The notes under the pieces are model-generated. The model searched no databases, had not been told where the DNA came from, and saw nothing but the letters and a program-made list of their open reading frames with translations. Positions 1-6,068 of a DNA stretch of 10,361 nucleotides are shown here, piece after piece; the stretch's first letter is position 1, and each line of letters begins with the position of its first letter. This stretch comes from an uncultured Asticcacaulis sp. GTDB taxonomy: Bacteria; Pseudomonadota; Alphaproteobacteria; Caulobacterales; Caulobacteraceae. Made by a program: the position numbers and the translations under genes. The stretch is from positions 1 through 10,361 of the forward strand of contig CAMLLA010000115.1 in the NCBI GenBank assembly GCA_946480525.1, given 5' to 3'.

Positions 1-59
1 CTTCCCTGCCGGTCCCGGCGAGGAGGAGGCCCATACGCGTGTTTTCGCGGAAGCTGCCC

Positions 60-87
60 CTTATAGAAGGGTTTTCGCTCCCGTCAA
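60..87 (-). promoter_or_regulatory. Candidate housekeeping sigma promoter pointing left (towards the next, probably alpha, operon)
   Basis: On the minus strand, TTGACGG (87 to 81) is a full match to the Caulobacter −35 consensus TTGACGS. It is followed after 16 nt (counting from TTGACG) by TATAAG (65 to 60). Aligned to the Caulobacter −10 consensus GCTANAWC, the segment TCTATAAG (67 to 60) fits 6 of 8 positions with a 13-nt spacer, inside the usual 10–14. Transcription would start near position 53 and run off the left edge. In related genomes rpsM and the alpha operon follow adk, so this is probably their promoter (inference). A small dyad, CCCTT–4 nt–AAGGG (71 to 58), overlaps the −10 box. 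Confidence 0.6.
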
Positions 88-278
88 TGGTTCAGCGTGG
101 AAAAATGCAAGAGAAATGTAATGCTCTCACACATTTTTTACACTGGTATTTCCGCTCAAGCGCCGCGAGGCTCCTCGCATAAGCTCGGGCGGCCGGTCGG
201 CCTTGCCGGACACCTTTGAAGGAAGGTGTCTGGAACGACCTACAAACCTTATGTTCCGGCCCTACCGGGTGCGCTGAA
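88..278. other. Gene-free region downstream of adk, with several dyads
   Basis: No credible coding sequence lies between the adk stop and the leftward promoter. Seen here are a GC-rich 11-bp hairpin (206–233, listed separately), a short GC-rich dyad at 165–178 (GCGAG with CTCGC around GCTC), and an AT-rich imperfect dyad at 101–138. The last pairs AAAAATG with CATTTTT outside and about 5 bp inside. The region reads as the border between two transcription units. The base composition drops to AT-rich between about 100 and 155, unlike the surrounding genes. Confidence 0.6.
206..233 (-). terminator. Possible 3' hairpin after adk (no clear U tract)
   Basis: An 11-bp stem is formed by CCGGACACCTT (206–216) and AAGGTGTCTGG (223–233), with one G·T wobble and a 6-nt loop. 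It lies about 45 nt beyond the adk stop codon. Read in the direction of adk transcription it is followed by CAAGGCCGACC, not a run of T, so it is not a textbook intrinsic terminator. It could instead protect the 3' end of the message or assist Rho-dependent ending. The hairpin is seen directly; its role is inference. Confidence 0.35.
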
Positions 279-839
279 CTAGGTCAGCGCGCCCTCGATG
301 CGGGCAGCGATGTCCTCTACCGGTCCCATACCGTCGACCTCATGGAGTTTCCCCTGAGCGGCATAATAGGGCAGAAGTGGTGCGGTCTGGGCGTTATAGG
401 CGGCCAGGCGCACCTTGTAGGATTCGGGATTGTCGTCAGGGCGCCCCTGATCGGCAAACCGCTTGGCGATGCGATCGACCAGGGCGTCGTCATCGACCTT
501 GAGCCGGACAACCCGATCAATCAGCGCGCCACGCGCACCCAGCATGGTATCCAGCGCCTCAGCCTGAGCCACGGTGCGCGGGAAGCCATCGAAGATGGCG
601 CCGCCGGCGGCTTCCGCGCGCGGCAGGTTCTCTTCGATCAGGGCGATCACGATACCGTCGGACACCAGTCCGCCGCTCTGCATGATGCCTTCGACGCGCT
701 GCCCCAGCTCCGTCTTGGCGGCGATGGCGGCGCGCAGCATGTCTCCGGTCGAGAGCTGAACCATGCCCCTGCGCTCGACGAGCAGCTTTGCCTGCGTCCC
801 CTTGCCGGCGGCCGGCGGCCCGAACAGAATGATATTCAT
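279..839 (-). CDS. adk: Adenylate kinase, short-LID form
   Basis: Adenylate kinase interconverts ATP + AMP and 2 ADP in the cytoplasm. The 186-residue protein starts MNIILFGPPAAGKGTQ with a P-loop (G7-PPAAGKGT, Lys13). STGDML (30–35) and FDGFPRT (83–89, with Arg88) form the AMP-binding part. The LID is short: RIAKRF is followed directly by GRPDDNPE (132–139), and the roughly 30-residue Zn-type or long LID insert of the 214-residue E. coli enzyme is absent. This is usual for alphaproteobacteria. The start ATG overlaps the secY stop as ATGA (4 nt) and is preceded by GGAGG with a 6-nt spacer, so translation is probably coupled to secY. The stop is TAG. Identification is secure. Placement after secY is common in bacteria. 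Confidence 0.98.
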   Translation of the reverse strand: MNIILFGPPAAGKGTQAKLLVERRGMVQLSTGDMLRAAIAAKTELGQRVEGIMQSGGLVSDGIVIALIEENLPRAEAAGGAIFDGFPRTVAQAEALDTMLGARGALIDRVVRLKVDDDALVDRIAKRFADQGRPDDNPESYKVRLAAYNAQTAPLLPYYAAQGKLHEVDGMGPVEDIAARIEGALT

Positions 840-2218
840 CGGCCGCCTCCACGCGTCAGAGCCGTCTTGGCGCCGCCCTTGAGCTTCGACTTCTTGATCA
901 GGCCATCATACTGGTGCGCCAGCAGGTGCGACTGGATCTGGGCCACTGTGTCCATCGTCACCGTCACGACGATAAGGATAGACGTGCCGCCGAAATAGAA
1001 GCTGTTGCCGAGATTGGCGATCAGCGCTTCCGGCAGAAGGCAGACGATGGTGATATAGGCTGCCCCGATAACCGTGATGCGGGTCAGGACGAAATCGAGA
1101 TATTCGGCCGTCCGCTTACCTGGCCGGATACCCGGCAGGAAGCCACCGTACTTGCGCAGGTTTTCCGCCGTTTCATCCGGGTTGAAGACCAGGGATGTAT
1201 ACAGGAAGCAGAAGAAAATGATCATGCCGGCATAGAGCGCCATGAACAGCGGCTGGCCGTGTGTCAGCTGTCCCGACAGCGACGGCAACCAGCTCAGCCA
1301 CGACGGGATCTTGTCCGGGTTCTGGCCGACGAAAGCCATGACCGAGGTCGGCATCAGCAGCAGCGACGAGGCGAAGATCGGCGGGATAACGCCTGCGGTA
1401 TTGACCTTCAGCGGCATGAAGGAGCTTTCGCCGCCCATCATGCGGTTACCGACCTGACGTTTCGGATACTGTACCAGCAAACGACGCTGAGACCGTTCCA
1501 TGAAGACGATGAACACAATCGTCGCCACCAGGACCAGCAGAAGAAGCAGAAGCACGAAGGGCGCGATCTGGCCTTGCTGGGCCTGGCCCAGCAGCAGCGT
1601 CAGCGTCTTCGGAAGAACTGCGACGATACCGGCGAAAATAATCATCGACGAACCGTTGCCGATGCCGCGCGAGGTGATCTGCTCGCCCAGCCACATCAGG
1701 AACAATGTGCCGGCGGTCAGGGTCGTCATCGCTGTGGCGATGAAGAAGATGCCGTTTTGCTTGTCGATGGTCATGCCGCTCTGGAACATGGCCGAGGCAA
1801 TGCCAAACGACTGGATCAGCGCCAGGACAACCGTCAGGTAACGGGTATATTGGTTGAGCTGCTTTCGGCCGGCCTCGCCGCCCTCTTTACGCAGTTTCTC
1901 CCAGGGTGGGTAGACTGAGCCCATGAGCTGGACGATGATCGACGCCGAAATATACGGCATCAGGTTCAGCGCGAAGACAGCCATGCGTTCGACGGCGCCG
2001 CCGGCGAACATGTTCATCATACCGAAAATGCCGTTGGCCTGGCCGGAAAAGGCTTGGGCAAAGGCCGCTGTGTCGATACCGGGCAACGGGATGTAGGTCC
2101 CAAGACGGTAAACGATGAGCGCGCCCAGCGTGAACAGCAGGCGCTTGTGCAGGTCCGTCGCCTTGGCGAAGGCGCCGAAATTCATATTTGCGGCTAATTG
2201 TTCAGCTGCTGATGCCAT
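836..2218 (-). CDS. secY: Protein translocase subunit SecY
   Basis: SecY is the pore-forming inner-membrane subunit of SecYEG, which moves unfolded proteins across or into the membrane with SecA or the ribosome. The 460-residue product shows about ten hydrophobic segments (roughly 24–44, 80–100, 125–145, 155–178, 190–211, 219–240, 275–296, 323–345, 377–397, 407–427). Recognised motifs are MPYISASIIVQ (87–97, TM2 and plug region), GEQITSRGIGNG (178–189), the cytoplasmic C5 loop NPDETAENLRKYGG (346–359) with GIRPG (363–367) that contacts SecA or the ribosome, and FYFGGTSILI (407–416). The end is basic. The ATG has GAGGA 5–6 nt upstream. A 141-nt gap separates it from rplO, and it overlaps adk by 4 nt. 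The rpmJ gene that follows secY in E. coli is absent here. Confidence 0.98.
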   Translation of the reverse strand: MASAAEQLAANMNFGAFAKATDLHKRLLFTLGALIVYRLGTYIPLPGIDTAAFAQAFSGQANGIFGMMNMFAGGAVERMAVFALNLMPYISASIIVQLMGSVYPPWEKLRKEGGEAGRKQLNQYTRYLTVVLALIQSFGIASAMFQSGMTIDKQNGIFFIATAMTTLTAGTLFLMWLGEQITSRGIGNGSSMIIFAGIVAVLPKTLTLLLGQAQQGQIAPFVLLLLLLVLVATIVFIVFMERSQRRLLVQYPKRQVGNRMMGGESSFMPLKVNTAGVIPPIFASSLLLMPTSVMAFVGQNPDKIPSWLSWLPSLSGQLTHGQPLFMALYAGMIIFFCFLYTSLVFNPDETAENLRKYGGFLPGIRPGKRTAEYLDFVLTRITVIGAAYITIVCLLPEALIANLGNSFYFGGTSILIVVTVTMDTVAQIQSHLLAHQYDGLIKKSKLKGGAKTALTRGGGR

Positions 2219-2359
2219 AGAAATCCTCGAATTCAGCGAGAGCCGGACGGTCTCGCGTCACATCCCCACACGGGATGACGGCATCAGCGGCAGCGAACCT
2301 GTCGATTCGCCCCCTGCCCAGCCCTCAGCCCATATGGGGTATGGTCATCAAAACGTCAA
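2219..2359 (-). other. rplO–secY intergenic leader with two adjacent hairpins
   Basis: The 141-nt gap contains two neighbouring dyads close to the secY start. One is 2261–2277 (CATCCC and GGGATG, 5-nt loop). The other is 2236–2256 (GCGAGA and TCTCGC, 9-nt loop, with possible inner CC/GG pairs). A perfect 10-bp palindrome CCCATATGGG sits at 2329–2338. A TTGACG hexamer (2359 to 2354) overlaps the rplO stop region, but what lies 17 nt later (CATATG) is only a weak −10. No coding sequence is visible. The hairpins could stabilise or process the message or modulate SecY synthesis (inference). Confidence 0.45.
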
Positions 2360-2842
2360 TCAGGCTTCGGCGGTCTTGGCCGGGCGCTTTTGCGTCAGCT
2401 TGCCACCGGCGGCTTCGATGGCCTTGGCGGCCGATGCCGTCGCCGACCAGACGGTGATGTCGAGCTTGGCCTTCAGTTCACCTTCGCCGAGGACACGGAC
2501 GCCGTCCAATTCGCGGCGGATAACGCCGGCAGCAACCAGGGCAGCACCGTCAACCGGCTTGGAAGCGTCCAGCTTGCCGGCGTCAACGGCGTCCTGCAGG
2601 CGCCACAGGTTGACCTCGGCCAGCTTCAGAGCGAACGGGTTGTTGAAGCCGCGCTTCGGCATACGCATGTAAAGCGGCATCTGGCCGCCTTCGAAGCCGA
2701 GCAGCGACACACCGGTACGCGACTTCTGGCCCTTCACACCGCGGCCGGAAGTCTTGCCCTTGCCGGAGCCCGGGCCGCGGCCCACGCGCATACGGCCCTT
2801 GGTGGCGCCTTCGTTGTCACGGATTTCGTTCAGCTTAGTCAT
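2360..2842 (-). CDS. rplO: 50S ribosomal protein L15
   Basis: L15 binds 23S rRNA and is a late-assembling 50S protein. The 160-residue product begins [12 protein letters not shown] and carries the typical basic glycine-rich arm [19 protein letters not shown] (21–39) and FEGGQMPL (50–57). The globular C-terminal half follows, with a short Lys/Ala-rich extension beyond the 144-residue E. coli protein. The frame stays open upstream to 2929, but those residues do not resemble L15. AGAGGA (2856 to 2851) stands 8 nt before this ATG, which fixes the start. It is preceded by an unusual 171-nt gap after rpmD, containing a hairpin and a candidate promoter, so it may head its own transcript with secY and adk. 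The stop is TGA. Confidence 0.97.
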   Translation of the reverse strand: MTKLNEIRDNEGATKGRMRVGRGPGSGKGKTSGRGVKGQKSRTGVSLLGFEGGQMPLYMRMPKRGFNNPFALKLAEVNLWRLQDAVDAGKLDASKPVDGAALVAAGVIRRELDGVRVLGEGELKAKLDITVWSATASAAKAIEAAGGKLTQKRPAKTAEA

Positions 2843-2850
2843 AGTGCCTA

Positions 2851-2856
2851 TCCTCT
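2851..2856 (-). promoter_or_regulatory. Ribosome binding site that sets the rplO start
   Basis: AGAGGA on the minus strand lies 8 nt upstream of the ATG at 2842. It favours this start over the in-frame upstream ATG at 2929. The preceding CTCT (2860 to 2857 region) could fold back on it, but only as a very small stem. Confidence 0.7.
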
Positions 2857-2942
2857 TGAGAGCGCAGGGCATCGCCCTACTCGGCTTGAAAACAAATTTG
2901 GTCGCGCGTCCGCCCGTGGCGATACGCAAACGAAGCGCGCCT

Positions 2943-2969
2943 GTTACAGCACGCCCCTCAAAGAATCAA
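2943..2969 (-). promoter_or_regulatory. Candidate promoter for rplO–secY–adk
   Basis: On the minus strand TTGATTC (2969 to 2963) is followed by a 12-nt spacer and GCTGTAAC (2950 to 2943). Compared with the Caulobacter housekeeping consensus TTGACGS–N10-14–GCTANAWC, the −35 matches 5 of 7 positions and the −10 matches 7 of 8. A start near 2936 would give a leader of roughly 90–95 nt before rplO. The −35 box touches the last two bases of the hairpin 2968–2994. It also contains GATTC, a GANTC site of the CcrM methyltransferase type. Sequence match only; activity is inference. Confidence 0.45.
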
Positions 2970-2994
2970 GGGCGCGGATGATATCCGCGCCCTT
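2968..2994 (-). terminator. Strong hairpin after rpmD: terminator or attenuator
   Basis: A perfect 12-bp, GC-rich stem is formed by AAGGGCGCGGAT and ATCCGCGCCCTT with a 3-nt loop. It begins about 19 nt after the rpmD stop. In the transcribed direction it is preceded by A-rich sequence and followed by TTGATTCTTTG, a broken T tract (counting the two stem T's). That makes a plausible but leaky intrinsic terminator. Essential genes follow, so read-through or a new promoter is required; a candidate promoter begins at its edge. It could also be an RNA-processing or stability hairpin. Confidence 0.55.
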
Positions 2995-3013
2995 AAACAT
3001 TTTCGACCTTGGA

Positions 3014-3190
3014 TTAGTCGACGATCTGCACCATGTGCTGGACCTTGGCGATCATGCCGCGGACCGACGGGGTGTCTTCCAGCTCGGAGACGCGGCCCAT
3101 CTTGTTGAGGCCCAGGCCGGCCAGCGTCGCGCGCTGGTCCTTGGTACGGCGGATCGGCGAACCGGTCTGCTTGACTTTGATGGTAGCCAT
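3014..3190 (-). CDS. rpmD: 50S ribosomal protein L30
   Basis: A small 58-residue protein, [15 protein letters not shown] through [10 protein letters not shown], matches bacterial L30 (59 residues in E. coli) over its whole length. Recognisable are the [19 protein letters not shown] core (10–28) and the [19 protein letters not shown] segment (29–47). L30 is a 23S rRNA-binding component of the 50S subunit. It starts 3 nt after the rpsE stop, with a strong GGAGG 8 nt upstream, so it is co-translated with rpsE. It is short enough to be missed by length-filtered gene finding. It is followed by the 171-nt gap and strong hairpin before rplO. Confidence 0.97.
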   Translation of the reverse strand: MATIKVKQTGSPIRRTKDQRATLAGLGLNKMGRVSELEDTPSVRGMIAKVQHMVQIVD

Positions 3191-3193
3191 CGA

Positions 3194-3769
3194 TTAGCCC
3201 TCCAGAGCTTCGGGCGACGAAGCGCCGTCGTTACGGCTCTTCAGCAGGTCGGCGACCTTCTTGCCGCGCTTGGAAGCGATCTGACGGGGCGAAGACTGCA
3301 CCTTCAGGGCTTCAAACGTGGCGCGCACCATGTTGTACGGGTTCGACGAACCGATCGACTTGCCGACGACGTCCGAGACGCCGAGGGTTTCGAGAACGGC
3401 GCGCATCGGACCGCCAGCGATGACGCCAGTGCCCGGAGGGGCAGCGCGCATCTGAACCTTACCCGCGCCCCAACGGCCGTAACCGTCGTGGTGCAGCGTA
3501 CGCGATTCACGAAGCGGAACGCGGATCAGCGACTTCTTGGCTTCTTCGGTCGCCTTGCGGATGGCTTCCGGCACTTCGCGCGCCTTGCCGTGACCGTAGC
3601 CGACGCGGCCCTTTTGATCGCCAACGACCATCAGAGCAGCAAACGAGAAGCGACGGCCGCCCTTGACGGTCGCAGCAACGCGGTTGATCGCAACCAGCTT
3701 TTCAACGAATTCCGAGGGTTCCTCGGTACGATCGCGGCGTTCACCGCGGTTTTCACTTGGACGTGCCAT
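3194..3769 (-). CDS. rpsE: 30S ribosomal protein S5
   Basis: S5 is a 30S protein that affects decoding accuracy and, with S3 and S4, lines the mRNA entry site. The 191-residue protein has a charged N-terminal tail (about 1–20, with NRGERRDR at 7–14) and the double-stranded-RNA-binding-like domain (about 21–84, with [19 protein letters not shown] at 48–66). The C-terminal domain (about 100–160) includes [17 protein letters not shown] further basic tail makes it longer than the 167-residue E. coli protein. Such tails are common in alphaproteobacteria. It starts 11 nt after rplR, with an AAAGG just at the rplR stop, and ends 3 nt before rpmD. The N-terminal tail is nearly identical at DNA level to part of the rpsC tail. 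Confidence 0.98.
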   Translation of the reverse strand: MARPSENRGERRDRTEEPSEFVEKLVAINRVAATVKGGRRFSFAALMVVGDQKGRVGYGHGKAREVPEAIRKATEEAKKSLIRVPLRESRTLHHDGYGRWGAGKVQMRAAPPGTGVIAGGPMRAVLETLGVSDVVGKSIGSSNPYNMVRATFEALKVQSSPRQIASKRGKKVADLLKSRNDGASSPEALEG

Positions 3770-3780
3770 GAGGATTACCT

Positions 3781-4134
3781 TTAGAAGTTGAGACCGGCTT
3801 CACGCGCGGCTTCCGCCAGCGCCTTGATGCGGCCATGATAGATGTAGCCACCACGATCGAAGACGACGTCCTTGACGCCCTTTTCGATTGCGCGCTGAGC
3901 GACCAGCTTGCCCACTTCCGAAGCGGCAGCCTGGTTGGAGCCTTGCTTCTTGTCGCCTTCCAGCGACGAAGCGGCAGCCACCGTGACGCCGTTGGCGTCG
4001 TCGATGATCTGGGCATAGATGTTCTTGTCCGAACGGAACACCGACAAACGCAGGCGGCCGTTGGCGAGACTCTTCAGGCGCGTACGATTGCGTTGCGCGC
4101 GGCGAGCCATTTGCTGACGAGGAGACAGAGCCAT
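3781..4134 (-). CDS. rplR: 50S ribosomal protein L18
   Basis: L18 binds 5S rRNA and helps attach it to the central protuberance of the 50S subunit. The 117-residue product equals the usual length. It has an arginine-rich N-terminus ([11 protein letters not shown], 11–21), [19 protein letters not shown] (28–46), and the conserved end [20 protein letters not shown] (90–109). The ATG is only 3 nt after the rplF stop. The upstream purine stretch (AAGAAGAAG, inside rplF) is a weak ribosome binding site, so translation is probably coupled to rplF. Confidence 0.98.
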   Translation of the reverse strand: MALSPRQQMARRAQRNRTRLKSLANGRLRLSVFRSDKNIYAQIIDDANGVTVAAASSLEGDKKQGSNQAAASEVGKLVAQRAIEKGVKDVVFDRGGYIYHGRIKALAEAAREAGLNF

Positions 4135-4137
4135 GAC

Positions 4138-4671
4138 TTACTTCTTCTTGCCTTCCTTGCGGCGAACCTTTTCGCCGGCGTACTTGACACCCTTGCCCTT
4201 GTAAGGCTCAGGCGGACGGATCTTGCGGACCTTGGCGGCGATTTCGCCGACGGCCTGCTTGTCGATGCCGATGATCTTGATTTCGGTCTGCTTCGGCACT
4301 TCGAACTTGATGCCGGCGGGCGGATCGATGACGACCGGGTGCGAGAAGCCGAGCGACAGCTCCAGCTTTGCGCCTTGCATGGCGGCGCGGTAACCGACGC
4401 CGACCATTTCCAGGGTCACTTCGTAACCTTCGGTGACGCCCTTCACCATGTTGGCGATCAGGGTACGCGACAGGCCCCACATGGCCTTGTGACGCTGCGT
4501 TTCGCCGCGCGGCGAGATGTGCAGGACATTGCCTTCCTGGCGGACTTCGATTTCCTCGACGACCTTCCAGTTCAGCTGGCCCTTGGGGCCCTTTACGGTC
4601 ACGTCCTGGCCCGCCAGCGTGATGTTCACGCCGTTCGGGACAGAAATGGCCTTTTTACCGATCCGAGACAT
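4138..4671 (-). CDS. rplF: 50S ribosomal protein L6
   Basis: L6 lies near the GTPase-associated region of the 50S subunit and binds 23S rRNA. The 177-residue protein has the family length. It begins [15 protein letters not shown], has the duplicated L6 fold (about 8–80 and 85–160), and carries the family signature PEPYKGKGV (154–162) before a Lys/Arg-rich end. AAAAGG lies 7 nt upstream of the ATG. It is separated from rpsH by 101 nt holding a long inverted repeat, an unusual break in this otherwise compact operon. It ends 3 nt before rplR. Confidence 0.98.
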   Translation of the reverse strand: MSRIGKKAISVPNGVNITLAGQDVTVKGPKGQLNWKVVEEIEVRQEGNVLHISPRGETQRHKAMWGLSRTLIANMVKGVTEGYEVTLEMVGVGYRAAMQGAKLELSLGFSHPVVIDPPAGIKFEVPKQTEIKIIGIDKQAVGEIAAKVRKIRPPEPYKGKGVKYAGEKVRRKEGKKK

Positions 4672-4725
4672 TTTAAAACCTTTTGTGCCTTAAGTGCCCT
4701 CAGACCGAGAATTCTAATTCAAGAC

Positions 4726-4766
4726 GCCTTTTAACGGAAAACCGGAAACCACTTTTCCGAAAAGGC
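4726..4766 (-). repeat. 41-nt inverted repeat (hairpin) between rpsH and rplF
   Basis: The arms are GCCTTTT-AA-CGGAAAA (4726–4741) and TTTTCCG-AAAAGGC (4753–4766). They form 14 perfect base pairs interrupted by a 2-nt bulge, closing an 11-nt loop CCGGAAACCAC. The element starts about 6 nt after the rpsH stop. No T tract follows in the transcribed direction, so it is not a standard terminator. Its core (GGAAAAGTGG next to GGTTTTCC) resembles a short repeat that I recall as frequent between genes in alphaproteobacteria; that recollection is unverified. A role in message stability or processing is inference. Confidence 0.7.
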
Positions 4767-4772
4767 TTTGGA

Positions 4773-5171
4773 TTAGTAAACTCGGCAGAGAACTTCGCCA
4801 CCGACGTTAGCTTCGCGGGCGGCAGTGTCAGACATGACGCCCTTGGGCGTCGACAGGATCGAGATCCCGAGGCCGTTCTTGATCGGCTTCAGGTCCTTGA
4901 TCGACGAATAGACGCGGCGACCCGGCTTGGACACGCGGGCGATTTCCGCGATGACCGGCTGGTCGTCGAAATACTTCAGTTCGATTTCGAACTGCGGAAA
5001 CTCACCCGGGACTTCCAGGACTTCGTAACCACGGATATAGCCCTCGTCCTTGAGGACGTCGAGCACGCGGCCGCGCAGCTTGGAAGCGGGGGTCAGCACC
5101 TTCGAACGCTTGCGCATGGCGGCGTTCTTGATACGAGCGATCATATCGCTGAGAGGATCATTGACGAACAT
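4773..5171 (-). CDS. rpsH: 30S ribosomal protein S8
   Basis: S8 binds the central domain of 16S rRNA early in 30S assembly. In E. coli it also represses the spc operon by binding its message near the start of rplE. The 132-residue protein matches throughout: [17 protein letters not shown] at the start, and the family signature [16 protein letters not shown] (100–115) near the end. It starts 18 nt after the rpsN stop with AGGGGA upstream. I cannot show from sequence alone that an S8 binding site exists on this message. It is followed by the 101-nt gap with the inverted repeat. Confidence 0.98.
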   Translation of the reverse strand: MFVNDPLSDMIARIKNAAMRKRSKVLTPASKLRGRVLDVLKDEGYIRGYEVLEVPGEFPQFEIELKYFDDQPVIAEIARVSKPGRRVYSSIKDLKPIKNGLGISILSTPKGVMSDTAAREANVGGEVLCRVY

Positions 5172-5189
5172 GTGTGTGGTCCCCTTCCC

Positions 5190-5495
5190 TTACCAGCTGG
5201 CCTTGGTCAGACCAGGAATCTGGCCTTCGTTACCAAGCTTGCGCAGGGCGATACGGCTGATCTTCATCTTGCGATAGAAGGCGCGCGGACGGCCCGTCAG
5301 TTCGCAGCGATTGCGGATACGCGTCGGGTTCGAGTTGCGCGGCAGCTTTGCCAGCTTCAGGCGCGCTTCAAAACGCTCCTCAAGAGGCAGGCTTTCGTCA
5401 TTGGCGGTCGCCTTGAGGGCCTCGCGCTTGGCAGCGTATTGCGCGACCAGCTTCTTGACCATCTCATTGCGGTTGACAGCGGATTTCTTTGCCAT
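5190..5495 (-). CDS. rpsN: 30S ribosomal protein S14, zinc-free long form
   Basis: S14 belongs to the head of the 30S subunit and joins late in assembly. At 101 residues it is the long form typical of proteobacteria. The conserved segment [11 protein letters not shown] (61–71) contains the only cysteine (Cys64), so the four-cysteine zinc site of the short form is absent, as expected for the C-minus type. It is preceded by GGGAG about 10 nt before the ATG. It lies 18 nt after rplE and 18 nt before rpsH. Confidence 0.98.
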   Translation of the reverse strand: MAKKSAVNRNEMVKKLVAQYAAKREALKATANDESLPLEERFEARLKLAKLPRNSNPTRIRNRCELTGRPRAFYRKMKISRIALRKLGNEGQIPGLTKASW

Positions 5496-5513
5496 TTGTG
5501 TCTCTCTCCCGCC

Positions 5514-6068
5514 TTACGAAACGAACGGGAACTGGAAGTGCTTCAGAAGCGCCTTGGCTTCCTTGTCACTCGTGGCCGTGGTGCAGACAACGATGTCCAT
5601 GCCCCACATCTGATCGATTTGATCGTAGTTGATTTCCGGGAAAACGATGTGTTCCTTCAGGCCCATGGCGTAGTTGCCACGGCCGTCGAAGGAATTGCCG
5701 TTCAGACCGCGGAAGTCCTTCACGCGCGGCAGCGCGATCGTGATCAGACGGTCGAGGAATTCGTACATACGTTCCTTGCGCAGCGTCACCTTGGCGCCGA
5801 CAACCATGCCTTCACGCAGCTTGAAGCCGGCGATCGACTTGCGGGCGCGGGTCGGCGCAGGCTTCTGGCCGGTGATGGCCGCCAGGTCCTTGATGGCCGC
5901 CTGGACCTTCTTGGAGTCGGCAGTGGCTTCACCGATACCCATGTTCACGACGATCTTGTCGAGCTTGGGGACCTGCATCTCGTTCGTGTAACCGAACTCT
6001 TCCTTCAGGGCGGCCCGGATAGTCTCCAGGTAAACCGACTTGAGGCGCGGGGTGTAAGTATCAGCCAT
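5514..6068 (-). CDS. rplE: 50S ribosomal protein L5
   Basis: L5 binds 5S rRNA and forms part of the central protuberance, contacting P-site tRNA. The 184-residue protein has [13 protein letters not shown] (36–48), [15 protein letters not shown] (84–98), SFDGRGNY (126–133) and FPEI (143–146), all family hallmarks. The frame is open well upstream, and another ATG lies three codons earlier (6077). GGAG (6081 to 6078) would be directly against that ATG, whereas it is 9 nt from the ATG at 6068, so [10 protein letters not shown] is the better start. It overlaps the 3' end of rplX by 8 nt, suggesting coupled translation. Confidence 0.97.
   Translation of the reverse strand: MADTYTPRLKSVYLETIRAALKEEFGYTNEMQVPKLDKIVVNMGIGEATADSKKVQAAIKDLAAITGQKPAPTRARKSIAGFKLREGMVVGAKVTLRKERMYEFLDRLITIALPRVKDFRGLNGNSFDGRGNYAMGLKEHIVFPEINYDQIDQMWGMDIVVCTTATSDKEAKALLKHFQFPFVS

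Noticed and set aside
216..998. Plus-strand open frame (260 codons) opposite adk and the end of secY
   Set aside because: Mostly antisense to adk; composition and lack of motifs argue against a real protein.
914..1918. Plus-strand open frame (334 codons) opposite secY
   Set aside because: His/Arg/Gln-rich translation typical of the complement of a membrane-protein gene.
2843..2929. In-frame N-terminal extension of rplO
   Set aside because: The 29 extra residues are unlike L15, while AGAGGA sits 8 nt from the internal ATG that gives the standard MTKLNE start.
2390..3784. Long plus-strand open frame (464 codons) opposite rplO, rpmD and rpsE
   Set aside because: It runs antisense to three certain ribosomal genes, has no family resemblance, and is explained by strong codon bias leaving an antisense frame open. 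It also spans an intergenic gap.
4672..4725. Possible promoter ahead of rplF (TTGAAT with a weak −10)
   Set aside because: No convincing −10 at proper spacing; the match is no better than chance in AT-rich sequence.
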